Assembly: GCA_018340805.1 (NCBI GenBank)
Contig: JACMZG010001913.1
Span: 6,479,230-6,543,229, forward strand
Length of the DNA stretch: 64,000 bases
Reading direction: 5' to 3'
Origin: Microvelia longipes
Taxonomy: Eukaryota; Arthropoda; Insecta; Hemiptera; Veliidae
Positions 11,640 through 22,345 of this stretch are shown here, one piece after another. The notes below the pieces were generated by a model. It ran no database searches. It was given only the letters and a program-made list of their open reading frames with translations, and was not told where the DNA came from. Position numbers and translations under genes: made by a program. Within the stretch, counting starts at the first letter, position 1. Every line of letters begins with the position of its first letter.

Positions 11640-12700
11640 CCAAAATATTTGGCCATTTAGGGCCACATCAGCTTCAACAGCCCCCTAAACCCTATTCCCT
11701 AATTTTGGCATTTGAGCCCTTATAACATCAGCTTCAACAGCCCCCCTAAACCCTATTCCCAAATTTTTGGCAATTTGAGCCATAATATTACACCCATTCA
11801 GCAGCCCCCTAAACCCCGTTCCTTAATTTTTGGAATTTCAGCCATAATATTAAATCACTTCAACAGCCCCCTAAACCCCATATTCCCTAGCCCCAAATAA
11901 TAAGTAATAAGTATAACATTAAATATAAAATGATACTTAGAAAAAATAGATGACAGAACTCGGGCTGACTTCTCCCTCCATGTTTTTTCCGAATTCATCT
12001 GATCTACTGGTCTTCCAAAAGCTTCAAAGACCAGCGTCTGGAAGATAAAATTAAACAATTAATCGCTCGATGAGGCGAAATAACTTTTTGTTTGAAAGAA
12101 TCCAATAAATATTTCTTATATAATATAATTTATTAAAAAAAACAACTTTAAACTTAGATATTTTTTTAATTTAAACCACATGTTATTTTTGCCTGCATCA
12201 AGTTTTCTGAAATAGCGAACAAGAAAATTAAAAAGAAAATATACGGTTGTGCTTTGATCTTTGGAATTTTGGCCATACATTAAAATATCAGCTTTGAAAG
12301 CTCCCTTTACCCCCATTCCCTAATTATTGTTTAGCCATATTTCATTCAGCCTTCAACAGCCCCCTAAACCCATTCCCTAATTATTGTCAATTTTCAGCCA
12401 TATTTAATCAGCTTCAACATGCCCCTAAACCCAATTCCCTAATTATTTATCATTCTAAGCCACATATCATCAGCTTTGACTGCCCCTTAACCACCCCATT
12501 CTTAGAATATTTGTTTTATTGTTATATATAGACCAATTAATGAAAGAAAAATGATACTCATTAGATAACAGATTTGACTCATTTGTTTCTTCAAATAATC
12601 TTCTCGTTTCTTCCAAAGCTTTGAAGTCATATAAAGAAACGATCTTCCAGCATTCTGAAAGATATAAAAGAAACTATTAATCACCTGATGGGCAAAATAA
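11640..12700 (-). repeat. Duplicated ~650-bp block with CTTCAACAGCCCCCTAAACC repeats
   Basis: Units of about 60 bp containing CTTCAACAGCCCCCTAAACC and ATTCCCTAATT are tandem at 11660-11890 and again at 12300-12500. Each array is followed by a similar TTCCAAAAGCTTCAAAGAC-like segment (12010-12060 and 12605-12660). On the minus strand each of these has an acceptor-like TTTCAG or TTCCAG, but no shared open frame follows. I treat this as a duplicated repeat block, not exons. Confidence 0.5.
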
Positions 12701-12830
12701 CAAGTGGTTTTTTTAAATGACCCCCAAAAAAATTTGCAATATCTTTTTTTCCAAATAAAAGAGAAATACTATGAAATTAGTCCGGTCATTTACAACCAAC
12801 GAGTTATTTTGCCCCCATCTGGGTGTTTTT
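12682..12830. repeat. Short hairpin (GGGCAAAATAAC / GTTATTTTGCCC)
   Basis: CACCTGATGGGCAAAATAAC near 12682 is complementary to GTTATTTTGCCCCCATCTGGGTG near 12803 around a loop of about 100 bp. It may be a small foldback element; no family is recognised. Confidence 0.4.
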
Positions 12831-12959
12831 CTGAGAAGCAAAGAAGGCAAAATTTATTTTCTTCTACCATAGCAAGTAATTTACAGCGTGGTGCCATTGT
12901 AAATAACTTGTACGTACAGTTTTTACTGTGCCAAAAAAACTAATTGAAGAAAAATAAAT

Positions 12960-14000
12960 TTAACATAAGAATAACAAATAAGCACTGTTTTTTAGTGCTC
13001 CATGGATTATTCTTATAAAGAATTGGTTTAGTAAAGTAAAAAACACAAAAATAATAACAGGCTTTATTGTATTAAGTGGTTTTAACTATTTTATTACTTC
13101 TAATAAAATTTGTTAAAAACCAATTCCTAAGTGTGGGGTGTAGGGTTAGTATGTTGTATTCATCCGTACATGCATTATAAGACTTCAATCAAAACTATCA
13201 AACTTTATATCTTCCTTAGTTAAGGACCTCGGAATATCAATATATAAAGACTAATTTTTAAAGACCTCGGACGATTGCTTCACAAGCGCCGTGCCCTTTA
13301 AAAATATAGAAACTTAAACTGATATTTGCCTTAAACTATGGAGAAATTTGTTTAATGTCAAATGAAATCCTATTGATAAAAAAGCATAAAATAATATCGA
13401 ATTATATCAGATATTATTGGTTGCTTATTCATCAAATATAAGACTTAAGGTCAGCACATTATAGAAAGTACCTAAAAGGACCTAAACCTCCCACCCTAAA
13501 ACTGGGGCAAACACACCATGTGTTCTGAACATATATAAAACATCCACAAATCATCTTCCTACCTAACCCTACCCGGGAACCAAATGTATATTACCATCGC
13601 CCAATGGTTCAATTTACGGCTGACATGTCGATGAAGTGTGGATATATAAGGAGATAAATGAGTCATAAAACCCGAGTCCCTAACCTACCCGCCGCGGCCT
13701 AAACCATGAAAATAATATTTTTCGGCTTAAAACAACGGGTCATGAAAACAAGTATCTCCTAAAAAAAGTGTAATGGGTGCCTGATCAGAAGGTTTTATAA
13801 TGCTTATAAATGTATATGCGATTTTATTAGAAAATAACGAAGCACGAAGTTAGTAACTTTTTATCAGTTACTACAGTGAAATTAGACATTTGAACTTAAA
13901 ACCGGAAACATTCGAACAAGCCAATGGTTAGTTTGTTTCATAAATAAGTATAGTGTTTTAAAAGAAATAAAACAAGCCACAAAGAAAGTGTACATATTTA
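12960..14000. other. AT-rich intergenic DNA
   Basis: No exon or long repeat recognised. Short AAGACCTCGGA repeats occur near 13226 and 13261. Slightly GC-richer stretches near 13490-13720 lack an open frame. Confidence 0.4.
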
Positions 14001-14032
14001 ATTTTTTCATCTAACTAGTTTAACTAAACAAT

Positions 14033-14550
14033 TTGAAATTTATAAAATATGTTATAAAATTACAAAAAACAGTTAAAAGCTACAAAATTTTAACAGATAT
14101 CAGCGCTAGCGATGACACTGCCGACAAACCGCCTAGTTCAAAGACTGTCGTACCAAAAAACAACAATGTTACCAAAAATAATCATAAGAAACGTATGCTT
14201 CGGTCGGGGCTATAGCAGTTACAATCACTACGTCACTCCCCCAGCCCCCACAAAAGCGTGACTGCAGTATTTTATGCTAACATTGTGTCTAAGTCAGCCC
14301 ACAATCCCAAAACCCAGGCAAATCCCCGGAACAGTGATCACCTATAATATAATGATCCATACTACAAGTGCTAAATGTGTTTATAATACATAACGAACCA
14401 ATCGGCGTCCTCTTGAAGATCTTGTGCCTAGGCAGGGTCCGATAAAACCAAGACTGAAAGGTTAGTGTCAATGGTTAATCGGAACCCTGATTACTTATCT
14501 TTAAAAACTGAAACGGCGATCCCACGGAGGAAGCTCTCCAGCGAAGGTTG
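14033..14550 (+). other. Moderately GC-rich block with a 60-codon frame, unidentified
   Basis: A frame at 14033-14215 is lysine-rich then S/T/P-rich (SASDDTADKPPSSKTVVP) and ends MLRSG before a stop. It is followed by GC-rich sequence without a long frame. It might be the edge of a degraded retroelement ORF or a unique exon; no domain is visible. One undetermined base (n) lies at 14556. Confidence 0.25.
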
Positions 14551-14654
14551 ACACANTATAAAAACAGACTAATTATTAGATTATAGGTACAAGGGTTCTT
14601 ACCATTGCTGGGTGGCTTGGTACCATAACGATATGCTGGTGACAAAGAGATATT

Positions 14655-14830
14655 ATATTATTATATTCTCTATTTGGCATAGAGATATTTTTAGAAGATA
14701 AGCCCTATAGATTAAATTTTAAAACATCGAAAAAGTAACCTGACCACTTTCGATTATAAAATAAATCAAAATAATCAGTACAAAAATAGAATAAAATTGT
14801 ATATAAATAATAAATAATGAAATCTCTATT
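14655..14830 (-). mobile_element. Partial hAT-type MITE (CATAGAGATAT family)
   Basis: It begins CATAGAGATAT and continues with ACATCGAAAAAGTAACCTGACCAC, the reverse-oriented right end of the 320-bp family described at 29664-29983. It then dissolves into the AT array. Confidence 0.65.
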
Positions 14831-14886
14831 ATTTTTAAGACCCTTTTTGGGGTATACATTCTTTCATTACATATACAATACAAGAA

Positions 14887-15415
<529 letters not shown>

Positions 15416-15688
15416 CTAAAGGACATAGCGTTATCTAAATACATTGGAAGTGCCTAAAACATCGTTCTGGGGCTCTCAGGTCTCTGTGTAACTCTCATAT
15501 ATACCTCTTCAAGAGTGAGTTTAGGTTATAAAAATCAATTGTTTTAGGCTTTCCGCACATTGTTTGTAGTTTGATTTCTTTTTTACCGTACTTCTACTGA
15601 CTATTTGATTATGGTTTTAGCGCAGGTAGCATATTATATTTGTTCTAAATTTAACCATTAGGGCCCCTCTAGTAATAATATCTCTATG
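15416..15688 (+). mobile_element. hAT-type MITE, 5' end replaced by the TA array
   Basis: It contains GGGGCTCTCAGG, GGCCCCTCTAGTAATAATATCTCTATG and the internal body shared with 29664-29983. The first ~20 bp are lost in the microsatellite. Confidence 0.75.
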
Positions 15689-15710
15689 GGTATACGTTAT
15701 ATAATCGTAG

Positions 15711-16005
15711 GCATAAAATATATTTACTAGAGGAGCCCCATTGGTTGAATTTTGAAACATCAAAAAAAATAACCTGACCACCTTTTCTTATAAATATAAT
15801 CAAATAATCAGTACAAATTACAGTAACTTATATAGTAAAACGTTAAAAAACCAAATCATAACACAAACCAATGTGCGGGAAACCGAAATATATGTAATTA
15901 TTGTAACCTTAACCTCTTGAAGGAGGTTTCAATGAGGTACACAGAGCCCCAAAAAGATGTTCAGCTCTCAATGTATTGAGATAGGCTATGCCCCCCCCAT
16001 GATCG
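15711..16005 (-). mobile_element. hAT-type MITE, reverse copy
   Basis: Reverse-complement body of the same family (AACATCAAAAAAAATAACC...GGTTTCAATGAGG...GATAGGCTATGCCCC). Both terminal repeats are decayed. It forms an inverted pair with 15416-15688. Confidence 0.7.
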
Positions 16006-16462
16006 TAGGTTTAATAGGTTACATTATATAATGGAAGAGGTATAGGTATAGTAATAGTTATAAATAATAATAATAGTGGGTGTAATAGGTTACGTTTACA
16101 GCAATAGTTATGGTTACAGGAATAATAGAATAGTAATAAGTTTAAGTATTAGTACCAATACGTATAGAGCCAACAGCAAATATTAGCATTAATAGTCGTA
16201 ATATTTAAAGAAGTTATATTAGTAATTTATAGCAGACATGCAAATAGAACAATTATAAAAGAAAATAGAAATATTCAAAATGCTAAAGAAAGTAAAATAT
16301 ATATCCAACTCAATTACGATCTATTAACTAGTAGTTAATAGATGTATTAATTATTATGTATTTATTATTATTATAATTCTAGTATTAACTAGAAATGTAG
16401 TTAAGTATTAATTAATTTAAAATTATATAGATTAAAACGAATAATAAAATATCCAGACTTAC

Positions 16463-16510
16463 TTCACTTCATCGGACATTTCCGCTCTGCATGAAGGCTG
16501 AAGGCCGACT
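16463..16510 (-). CDS. Candidate first exon (starts MSDEV) of an unidentified minus-strand gene
   Basis: Downstream of a TATA/initiator promoter, the predicted transcript starts at about 16510. It contains ATG at 16479-16477 followed by codons for S, D, E and V, then GTGAA with a strong donor GTAAGT beginning at 16462. If unspliced, the frame stops at once, so an intron is required. An earlier ATG (about 16492) opens a 7-codon upstream frame. Further exons, which should lie at lower coordinates, were not found. The gene is not identified. Confidence 0.35.
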
Positions 16511-16566
16511 GACGAGAGTCGACCCTGCCCTCCTTTTATATCCTACGGTGGCCTCCGCCATCTTGG
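16507..16566 (-). promoter_or_regulatory. TATA-box plus initiator core promoter with CCAAGATGGCGG motif
   Basis: On the minus strand, TATAAAA (16540-16534) stands 30 bp upstream of the A in TCAGTC (A at 16510), the standard TATA-to-initiator spacing for arthropod Pol II promoters. CCAAGATGGCGG, a YY1/Pho-like site, lies at 16566-16555. The block is much richer in GC than its surroundings. Function is inferred from motif spacing. Confidence 0.45.
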
Positions 16567-16569
16567 AAT

Positions 16570-17010
16570 CACGTAACAAATAATTATGAAATATTCTATT
16601 TTATTTATGATAAATTTATTGATAATTATTTAGTAATATATTTTACAATTAATTTTCATAAATTAATAATATTCTTTAAATATTAGACCAAAAACTAAAA
16701 AAAATGGATCATCTAATTTGATTAATGCGATGTATTTTATTAAAATTTTTTAAATTATCTTAAAAACATAAAAAAATAATACTTTTTATTTTTTTTTATT
16801 AAATATTATTTGAAATTAATGATTTTTTTATAGAAATTTGTCCGTTTATACCTCGTGCTAAGTAACCTCCATCTTAAATTGAATTATATTAAATACATCA
16901 ATACGACAAAAAGATTTGTTAAATTAAAATAATCAATTTATATTAATTATCGGTGACTATTTAAATTATTACAATTAATTTTAATGTAACGTAATATTTA
17001 ATAATTTTCT
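16570..17010. other. AT-rich intergenic DNA
   Basis: Poly-T and TTAAT runs. No gene or element recognised. Confidence 0.5.
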
Positions 17011-17011
17011 T

Positions 17012-17430
17012 TATGGGCATAGAGATATTTATTACTAGAGAACCCTTATCTGTTGAATTTCGGAACATCGAAAAAGTAAACTGAACACCTTCCATAGTCC
17101 ATAAGAGTCACAGAGACTTATACTAGAGAATGCATAGCCTGTCTCAACACATTAAAAGGCCTGAAACATCGTATTGGGGCTCTCAGGTACTCTGTGTAAC
17201 CTCATTAAAACCTCCTTTAAGTGTAAGTTGGGGTTATAATAAATCTATTGTTTTCGGCTTCTCGCACATAGTTTGTGTTTTGATTTGTATTTCTAACATT
17301 CCTCTATATAAGTTATTGTAATTTTGTACTGATTATTTGATTATATTTTTAGGGAAGGTGGTCAGGTTACTTTTTCGATGTTTCAAAATTTAACCAGTAG
17401 GGCCCCTCTAGTGATAATATCTCTATGATA
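17012..17430 (+). mobile_element. hAT-type MITE, composite of reverse fragment plus forward copy
   Basis: 17012-17100 is a reverse-oriented right end (CATAGAGATATTTATTACTAGAG). 17125-17430 is a forward copy ending CCCCTCTAGTGATAATATCTCTATG. The joint looks like one copy inserted into, or recombined with, another. Confidence 0.7.
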
Positions 17431-17848
17431 AGAGTAAGTTTAATGCAACAAGTATACAACTTGTAAATAAAATAATTTTTTTATCTGCTCACAGCAGCAA
17501 AATTAAGCATTACTGAACTAGTTTTAGGCAGGAAAGAAGCGTTTCGCTGATCTGTTACTTCAAAACAGGCAACAAAGTGATTTGAGTACTTTCCCTGCCT
17601 AGGGAGTCAAAGTAAGGCCTAAATATATGGATATTTCTCAAAACTCTCTAGGCAGGGAAAGTAGCAAAAACTGACTGTTTTGACTAATCAAAAACATGAC
17701 TTTATTAAATATATCGCTGATTAGGTAAAATATTCGATAAAAATCATGTTCTCATTTTCTGTTAATTACTATTAAATCAATTAATTACTAATGGACAGCT
17801 GGACAAGGGTAACTTAGAGATAACCACAGTACGTTTTGGTGTAACCTA
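17430..17848. other. Spacer left of the giant inverted repeat
   Basis: It contains TAGGCAGGnAA(A/G)GnAG blocks near 17530, 17595 and 17650 in alternating orientation (small hairpins). No gene seen. Confidence 0.4.
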
Positions 17849-18335
17849 CTGATAAGAACCATTTTCTAATCAAAGATTTTCCCCGTGTATTAGCATAGGA
17901 CAACATTTTTAGGAGGTGTTTTTTAATATAATTTTTAGTATTTAACTCTTGAAATGTTATGAAATCGAAAGTTGGACATCTATATTTACGTTAGGAAAGA
18001 AAACAAGTGTGGTTTGTTCGATTTTTCCGAATAAAATACGGTGGTGAAATGTGACCTTTTTTTGTGCATTTTGGACTCTCCGTTTTTTGACTTTTTTTAG
18101 TATAATTCATATTATTTAACTCTTGAAATGTTATGAAATCGAAAGTTGGACATTTATATTATCGAAAAGAAACAAAATCAGTGAGGTTTAGTAGATTTTT
18201 CTGAAATAAATACGGTAGTAAAATCTAATGTTTTTGTTTACATTTTGCACTCGTTTGTTTCTGGTGTTTTTGTACTATTTTTGACTTCTTATTAAGATAA
18301 TATCGTATATTATTGGTTTCAACGACAAAGGTAAT

Positions 18336-18554
18336 TTGTTTATACTGAAAGAAGTATGTATATCAGCATTTGTGGTATGGAATATTAGTAACTTTGTTGA
18401 TAAGTTGCTCAAGTCACTTCTGTGCATTGATGCCGTGCATAATTTAAGTGAAATGTCAACATCTTCTATTCATTTTTATAATCTAGAAGACGTGCATGCT
18501 AGATTTTTGTTCACTGATAAAGGATGCATGGAGACATTGGCACAAGTTGAATAA
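18336..18554 (+). other. 72-codon frame in the left arm, unidentified
   Basis: The frame encodes a peptide containing VWNISNFVDKLLKSLLCID and SSIHFYNLEDVHARFLF. The right arm keeps the last 60 residues on the minus strand (22424-22606) but has an indel near the N terminus. The composition is protein-like rather than repeat-like, but there is no known domain, promoter or splice support. It may be a remnant of an element gene carried in the inverted repeat. Confidence 0.25.
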
Positions 18555-18629
18555 CTTCATGCATAAATAATTACTGTTGTAAGATGTCAATGTCATTAAC
18601 TCAATTTATGTTAAAAACCAAATAATCTG

Positions 18630-19010
18630 TCAATATATAACTGTGCGAGACACCTAGGAAATATAACAAGCAAAATGCAATACTACACCTGGGATTTGTT
18701 CCATCATTCGACATTTGTCTTCATTGATGGCTCTACATAATGTCATGCCCCGCGTTTCGTCACGTGTAACTCATCAGGGTGCCGACGGAGCCTGAACTCA
18801 CTGTAACCTTTGATTAAAATTCCTAAGAATATAATGTGAAGTATTTACTAGAGACGAGCAGTGCTCTCTTACCACCATCATGCTTGGCAATCAAAACATG
18901 TATCATTTGATACTACCGAGTTTTGAAAAACATGAATACTCCCACAATATAACTGATCGAGAGACACCTAGGAAATTTAACTTGCAAAATGCAATGCTAC
19001 AAAATCTATG
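18630..19010 (-). repeat. Hammerhead-bearing dispersed repeat, about 1.2 head-to-tail units
   Basis: Two copies of the motif ending GAGACACCTAGGAAATnTAAC start 314 bp apart (CACCT at 18651 and 18965), so one full unit runs into the start of a second. The ribozyme-like core is on the minus strand at 18747-18792. The unit also carries GCAAAATGCAATnCTAC and GAGACGAGCAGTGCTC blocks found in all copies. It lies inside the left arm. Confidence 0.75.
18747..18792 (-). ncRNA. Hammerhead-ribozyme-like motif (left arm copy)
   Basis: Read on the minus strand: CTCCGTC (cleavage-site GUC), GGCACC, CTGATGA, stem II GTTA-CACG-TGAC, GAAA, then CGCGGGGC, which pairs back to GGCTCCG with one bulge. Every invariant core position (CUGANGA, GAAA, GUH) is present. 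Stem I is only GG/CC with a two-base loop, which is unusually small for a type III hammerhead, so activity is uncertain. It is identical to the right-arm copy at 22184-22229. Confidence 0.65.
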
Positions 19011-20056
19011 TTCATAAAATGATAATGTAATGTCAAACTTTATGACTCATAACAACTGCGAAGCTATGCCCACCTCAAGAAAGTCAAGTTTCATCACGGT
19101 GAAGCCTTCACGAGCATCTGTTGCAACCTTCGTGCGACTGCAGTCAAAATATTTTATTCTTAATTAGGATTTAAACTTGTATTAAACTTTTCTTTCATTG
19201 TTAAAATTTTATTTATAATAAAATTTAGTAAAATTGATTCTTTTATTTTATTCTAATTTCTCTATAACCTACACCAATTTAGGAGGTTTGTCATATAGGA
19301 GCCAGGGTGACCCTATCGACTCGATTGAAGAAGACTTCAGTTGATTTATATGGGCTTAAGTCTGATTTAAATAAACTCAAGTATGCTTTGTTTTATTTTT
19401 ACATTTATAGAATGTATATCTCTGTCGGTACAAGACTAATTAAGTTAACTTGAATAAATAATTTTAGTTGGCCCAAGTTAATCATTTGACTATTTTTGAT
19501 TTAAAATGACCTTTGTCAGCTTGTTCCCACTCATGTCAAATTAAATCTACTTATTGCTTCAGCTTTTATTTATTTGGGTTGAATTGAACCGAATCAACTT
19601 CAATCAGATGAAGCGATTTGAATCAACTATCGACTTAAGTCGATTATCTGTTGAGTCAACTCATATAAAATCGGTTTAAAAGTCAATTTGGCATATCACT
19701 ATTTTATTTCTCATTGAAAGATCTGTTTATCTACAATTTCTCCCCCCCCCCCTCTCAGGCTTTGCCTTGTGGGTTACTTGTATACTTTTGTGTTAACTTT
19801 TTTGTATTCCTTTTTCTTTTTGTATGTATACTTGTAAATAAAGGAATTGTTCAAAAACACAGACTCATGACTACTCAATTTTTTTCTACAATTTAAACAG
19901 ACTCATGATTGATATCTGCCCTATTTTTCGCTTATTATGTATAAATAAAAATTGGAGGAATCGTCTCAATTTTCTTCTGAGACTTTTTTTATGTTCAGGT
20001 AAGTATTATTAGTATAGTATTGCACATTTCTAACTATATAAAATTATCAAATGAAA

Positions 20057-20914
20057 CACCAATTTAGGAGGTTTGTCATATAGGTGCCTGGGCCACCCTA
20101 AATCTATAAGATCTGATATACCTTAGCTTGAACTTTGTTCAGTCAAACACATACCTGACTGAGGTGTCCATCAGTGTCAAGGCAGACAGCATACGAATTT
20201 GTGATAAATATTTGTTGTTAAAAATAGTTTTCTCGATTTTTGAATCGAGAGAGGCATCACATGTGTGGTTCCCAGACTTCTCAGGATATATGAATGAATT
20301 TTTTTGTAAACCTCATTACCACAAATAGCTGATGCAATTTTAAACTTAACCAGCAAAAAGACAACAGTATTTGAATATTGTATAAATAGTGTAATAGAAT
20401 ACTACCTCCGTGGCCGAGGTCGTTAAGGCGTTAGTCTTTACACTGACCTTTGACACCATCCCAGGTTATGCTCTCAGTTGATAGAAGATTATTGTTTAAT
20501 ATATTATCGCCAATTTTTGAATACAATTTGAGCGTAACGGTTGCTACTACCACCCGTAGTGGTTCCCGCATGCGTTATCACTGATGAGCTACAAGGCTCT
20601 AAACGGGCATTATTATTATTATTTTAGGGTAATAGAATACCGTGTTTCTATTTGCGGGTATAGCAAATTTAATGAAACTTGAGATATGACTTCTAATGTA
20701 ATTCACATTTATAGTTCATGGCAGCTTCCTCTTCGCCAGGTTTATTTTATAAAGACTTCAATTATTGAGAGGGTTATAATATCACAAACTACAAAATGAC
20801 AATTACTGTATCCACAGAAGCCATCTGCATTTGATTACAGTAGGTATGACTGATCCTTTTTTCAATCTAAATCTTTTTGTGGTAGAACATTATGAATTCT
20901 AGTAGCATCTAAAA
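20057..20914 (+). other. Spacer (loop) of the giant inverted repeat
   Basis: The 858-bp non-repeated centre begins CACCAATTTAGGAGG, which also occurs inside each arm (19273 and, inverted, about 21705), so a piece of the arm is reused at the junction. It holds a 66-codon unidentified frame (20128-20328, containing VSISVKADSIRICDKYLL) and an inserted SINE (20403-20628). Confidence 0.6.
20403..20628 (+). mobile_element. tRNA-derived SINE with ATT tail and 12-bp target duplication
   Basis: The head GTGGCCGAGGTCGTTAAGG is an A-box-like Pol III promoter element, with a decayed B-box region (CCAGGTTATGC) downstream. The body ends GGCTCTAAACGGGC, then (ATT)n. The insertion is flanked by the direct repeat GTAATAGAATAC (20391-20402 and 20629-20640), diagnostic of LINE-driven retrotransposition. 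The second copy is 59248-59480. Confidence 0.85.
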
Positions 20915-21999
20915 TTTCATTTGATAATTTTATATTGTTAGAAATGTGCAATACTATACTAATAATACTTACCTGAACATAAAAAAAGTCTCAGAAGAAA
21001 ATTGAGACGATTCCTCCAATTTTTATTTATACATAATAAGCGAAAAATAGGGCAGATATCAATCATGAGTCTGTTTAAATTGTAGAAAAAAATTGAGTAG
21101 TCATGAGTCTGTGTTTTTGAACAATTCCTTTATTTACAAGTATACATACAAAAAGAAAAAGGAATACAAAAAAGTTAACACAAAAGTATACAAGTAACCC
21201 ACAAGGCAAAGCCTGAGAGGGGGGGGGGGGGGGTAGAAATTGTAGATAACAGATCTTTCAATGAGAAATAAAATAGTGATATGCCAAATTGACTTTTAAA
21301 CCGATTTTATATGAGTTGACTCAACATAATCGACTTAAGTCGATAGTTGATTCAAATCGCTTCATCTGATTGAAGTTGATTCGGTTCAATTCAACCCAAA
21401 TAAATAAAAGCTGAAGCAATAAGTAGATTTAATTTGACATGAGTGGGAACAAGCTGACAAAGGTCATTTTAAATCAAAAATAGTCAAATGATTAACTTGG
21501 GCCAACTAAAATTATTTATTCAAGTTAACTTAATTAGTCTTGTACCGACAGAGATATACATTCTATAAATGTAAAAATAAAAACAAAGCATACTTGAGTT
21601 TATTTAAATCAGACTTAAGCCCATATAAATCAACTGAAGTCTTCTTCAATCGAGTCGATAGGGTCACCCTGGCTCCTATATGACAAACCTCCTAAATTGG
21701 TGTAGGTTATAGAGAAATTAGAATAAAATAAAAGAATCAATTTTACTAAATTTTATTATAAAATAAAATTTTAACAATGAAAGAAAAGTTTAATACAAGT
21801 TTAAATCCTAATTAAGAATAAAATATTTTGACTGCAGTCGCACGAAGGTTGCAACAGATGCTCGTGAAGGCTTCACCGTGATGAAACTTGACTTTCTTGA
21901 GGTGGGCATAGCTTCGCAGTTGTTATGAGTCATAAAGTTTGACATTACATTATCATTTTATGAACATAGATAATTTGTAGCATTGCATTTTGCAAGTTA

Positions 22000-22345
22000 A
22001 ATTTCCTAGGTGTCTCTCGATCAGTTATATTGTGGGAGTATTCATGTTTTTCAAAACTCGTAGTATCAAATGATACATGTTTTGATTGCCAAGCATGATG
22101 GTGGTAAGAGAGCACTGCTCGTCTCTAGTAAATACTTCACATTATATTCTTAGGAATTTTAATCAAAGGTTACAGTGAGTTCAGGCTCCGTCGGCACCCT
22201 GATGAGTTACACGTGACGAAACGCGGGGCATGACATTATGTAGAGCCATCAATGAAGACAAATGTCGAATGATGGAACAAATCCCAGGTGTAGTATTGCA
22301 TTTTGCTTGTTATATTTCCTAGGTGTCTCTCGCACAGTTATATAT
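22000..22345 (+). repeat. Hammerhead-bearing repeat in the right arm
   Basis: Mirror of 18630-19010. Here the ribozyme sense is on the plus strand. The block order is TTAAATTTCCTAGGTGTCTC, GAGCACTGCTCGTCTC, the core at 22184-22229, then the next unit's start. Confidence 0.75.
22184..22229 (+). ncRNA. Hammerhead-ribozyme-like motif (right arm copy)
   Basis: Stem III 5' strand GGCTCCGT (22184-22191), cleavage C at 22192, GGCACC (22193-22198), CTGATGA (22199-22205), stem II GTTA/TGAC closed by CACG (22206-22217), GAAA (22218-22221), and 3' strand from 22222 pairing back with C22224 bulged. Compared with other copies (CTCTGT/ACAGAG), stem III has CCGT/ACG-GG: an A-U pair changed to G-C on both strands. 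This supports a conserved RNA structure; cleavage is untested. Confidence 0.65.

Larger units (their letters stand above)
17849..20056 (+). repeat. Left arm of a ~5.3-kb giant inverted repeat
   Basis: The arm begins CTGATAAGAACCATTTTCT and is matched in reverse complement by 20915-23130 along its whole 2.2-kb length. Differences are scattered single bases and small indels (for example the C/G run at 19741 against 21221, and the loss of a few bases near 18360). It contains a 72-codon frame (18336-18554) of unknown nature, a hammerhead-bearing repeat (18630-19010) and a TTGGCCCAAGTTAATC-rich AT segment. It has no transposase and no recognisable gene. Confidence 0.9.

Noticed and set aside
11940..12670. 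Minus-strand exons after TTCCAG / TTTCAG at about 12040 and 12660
   Set aside because: The two segments are duplicated repeats whose open frames differ and contain stops in the shared frame.
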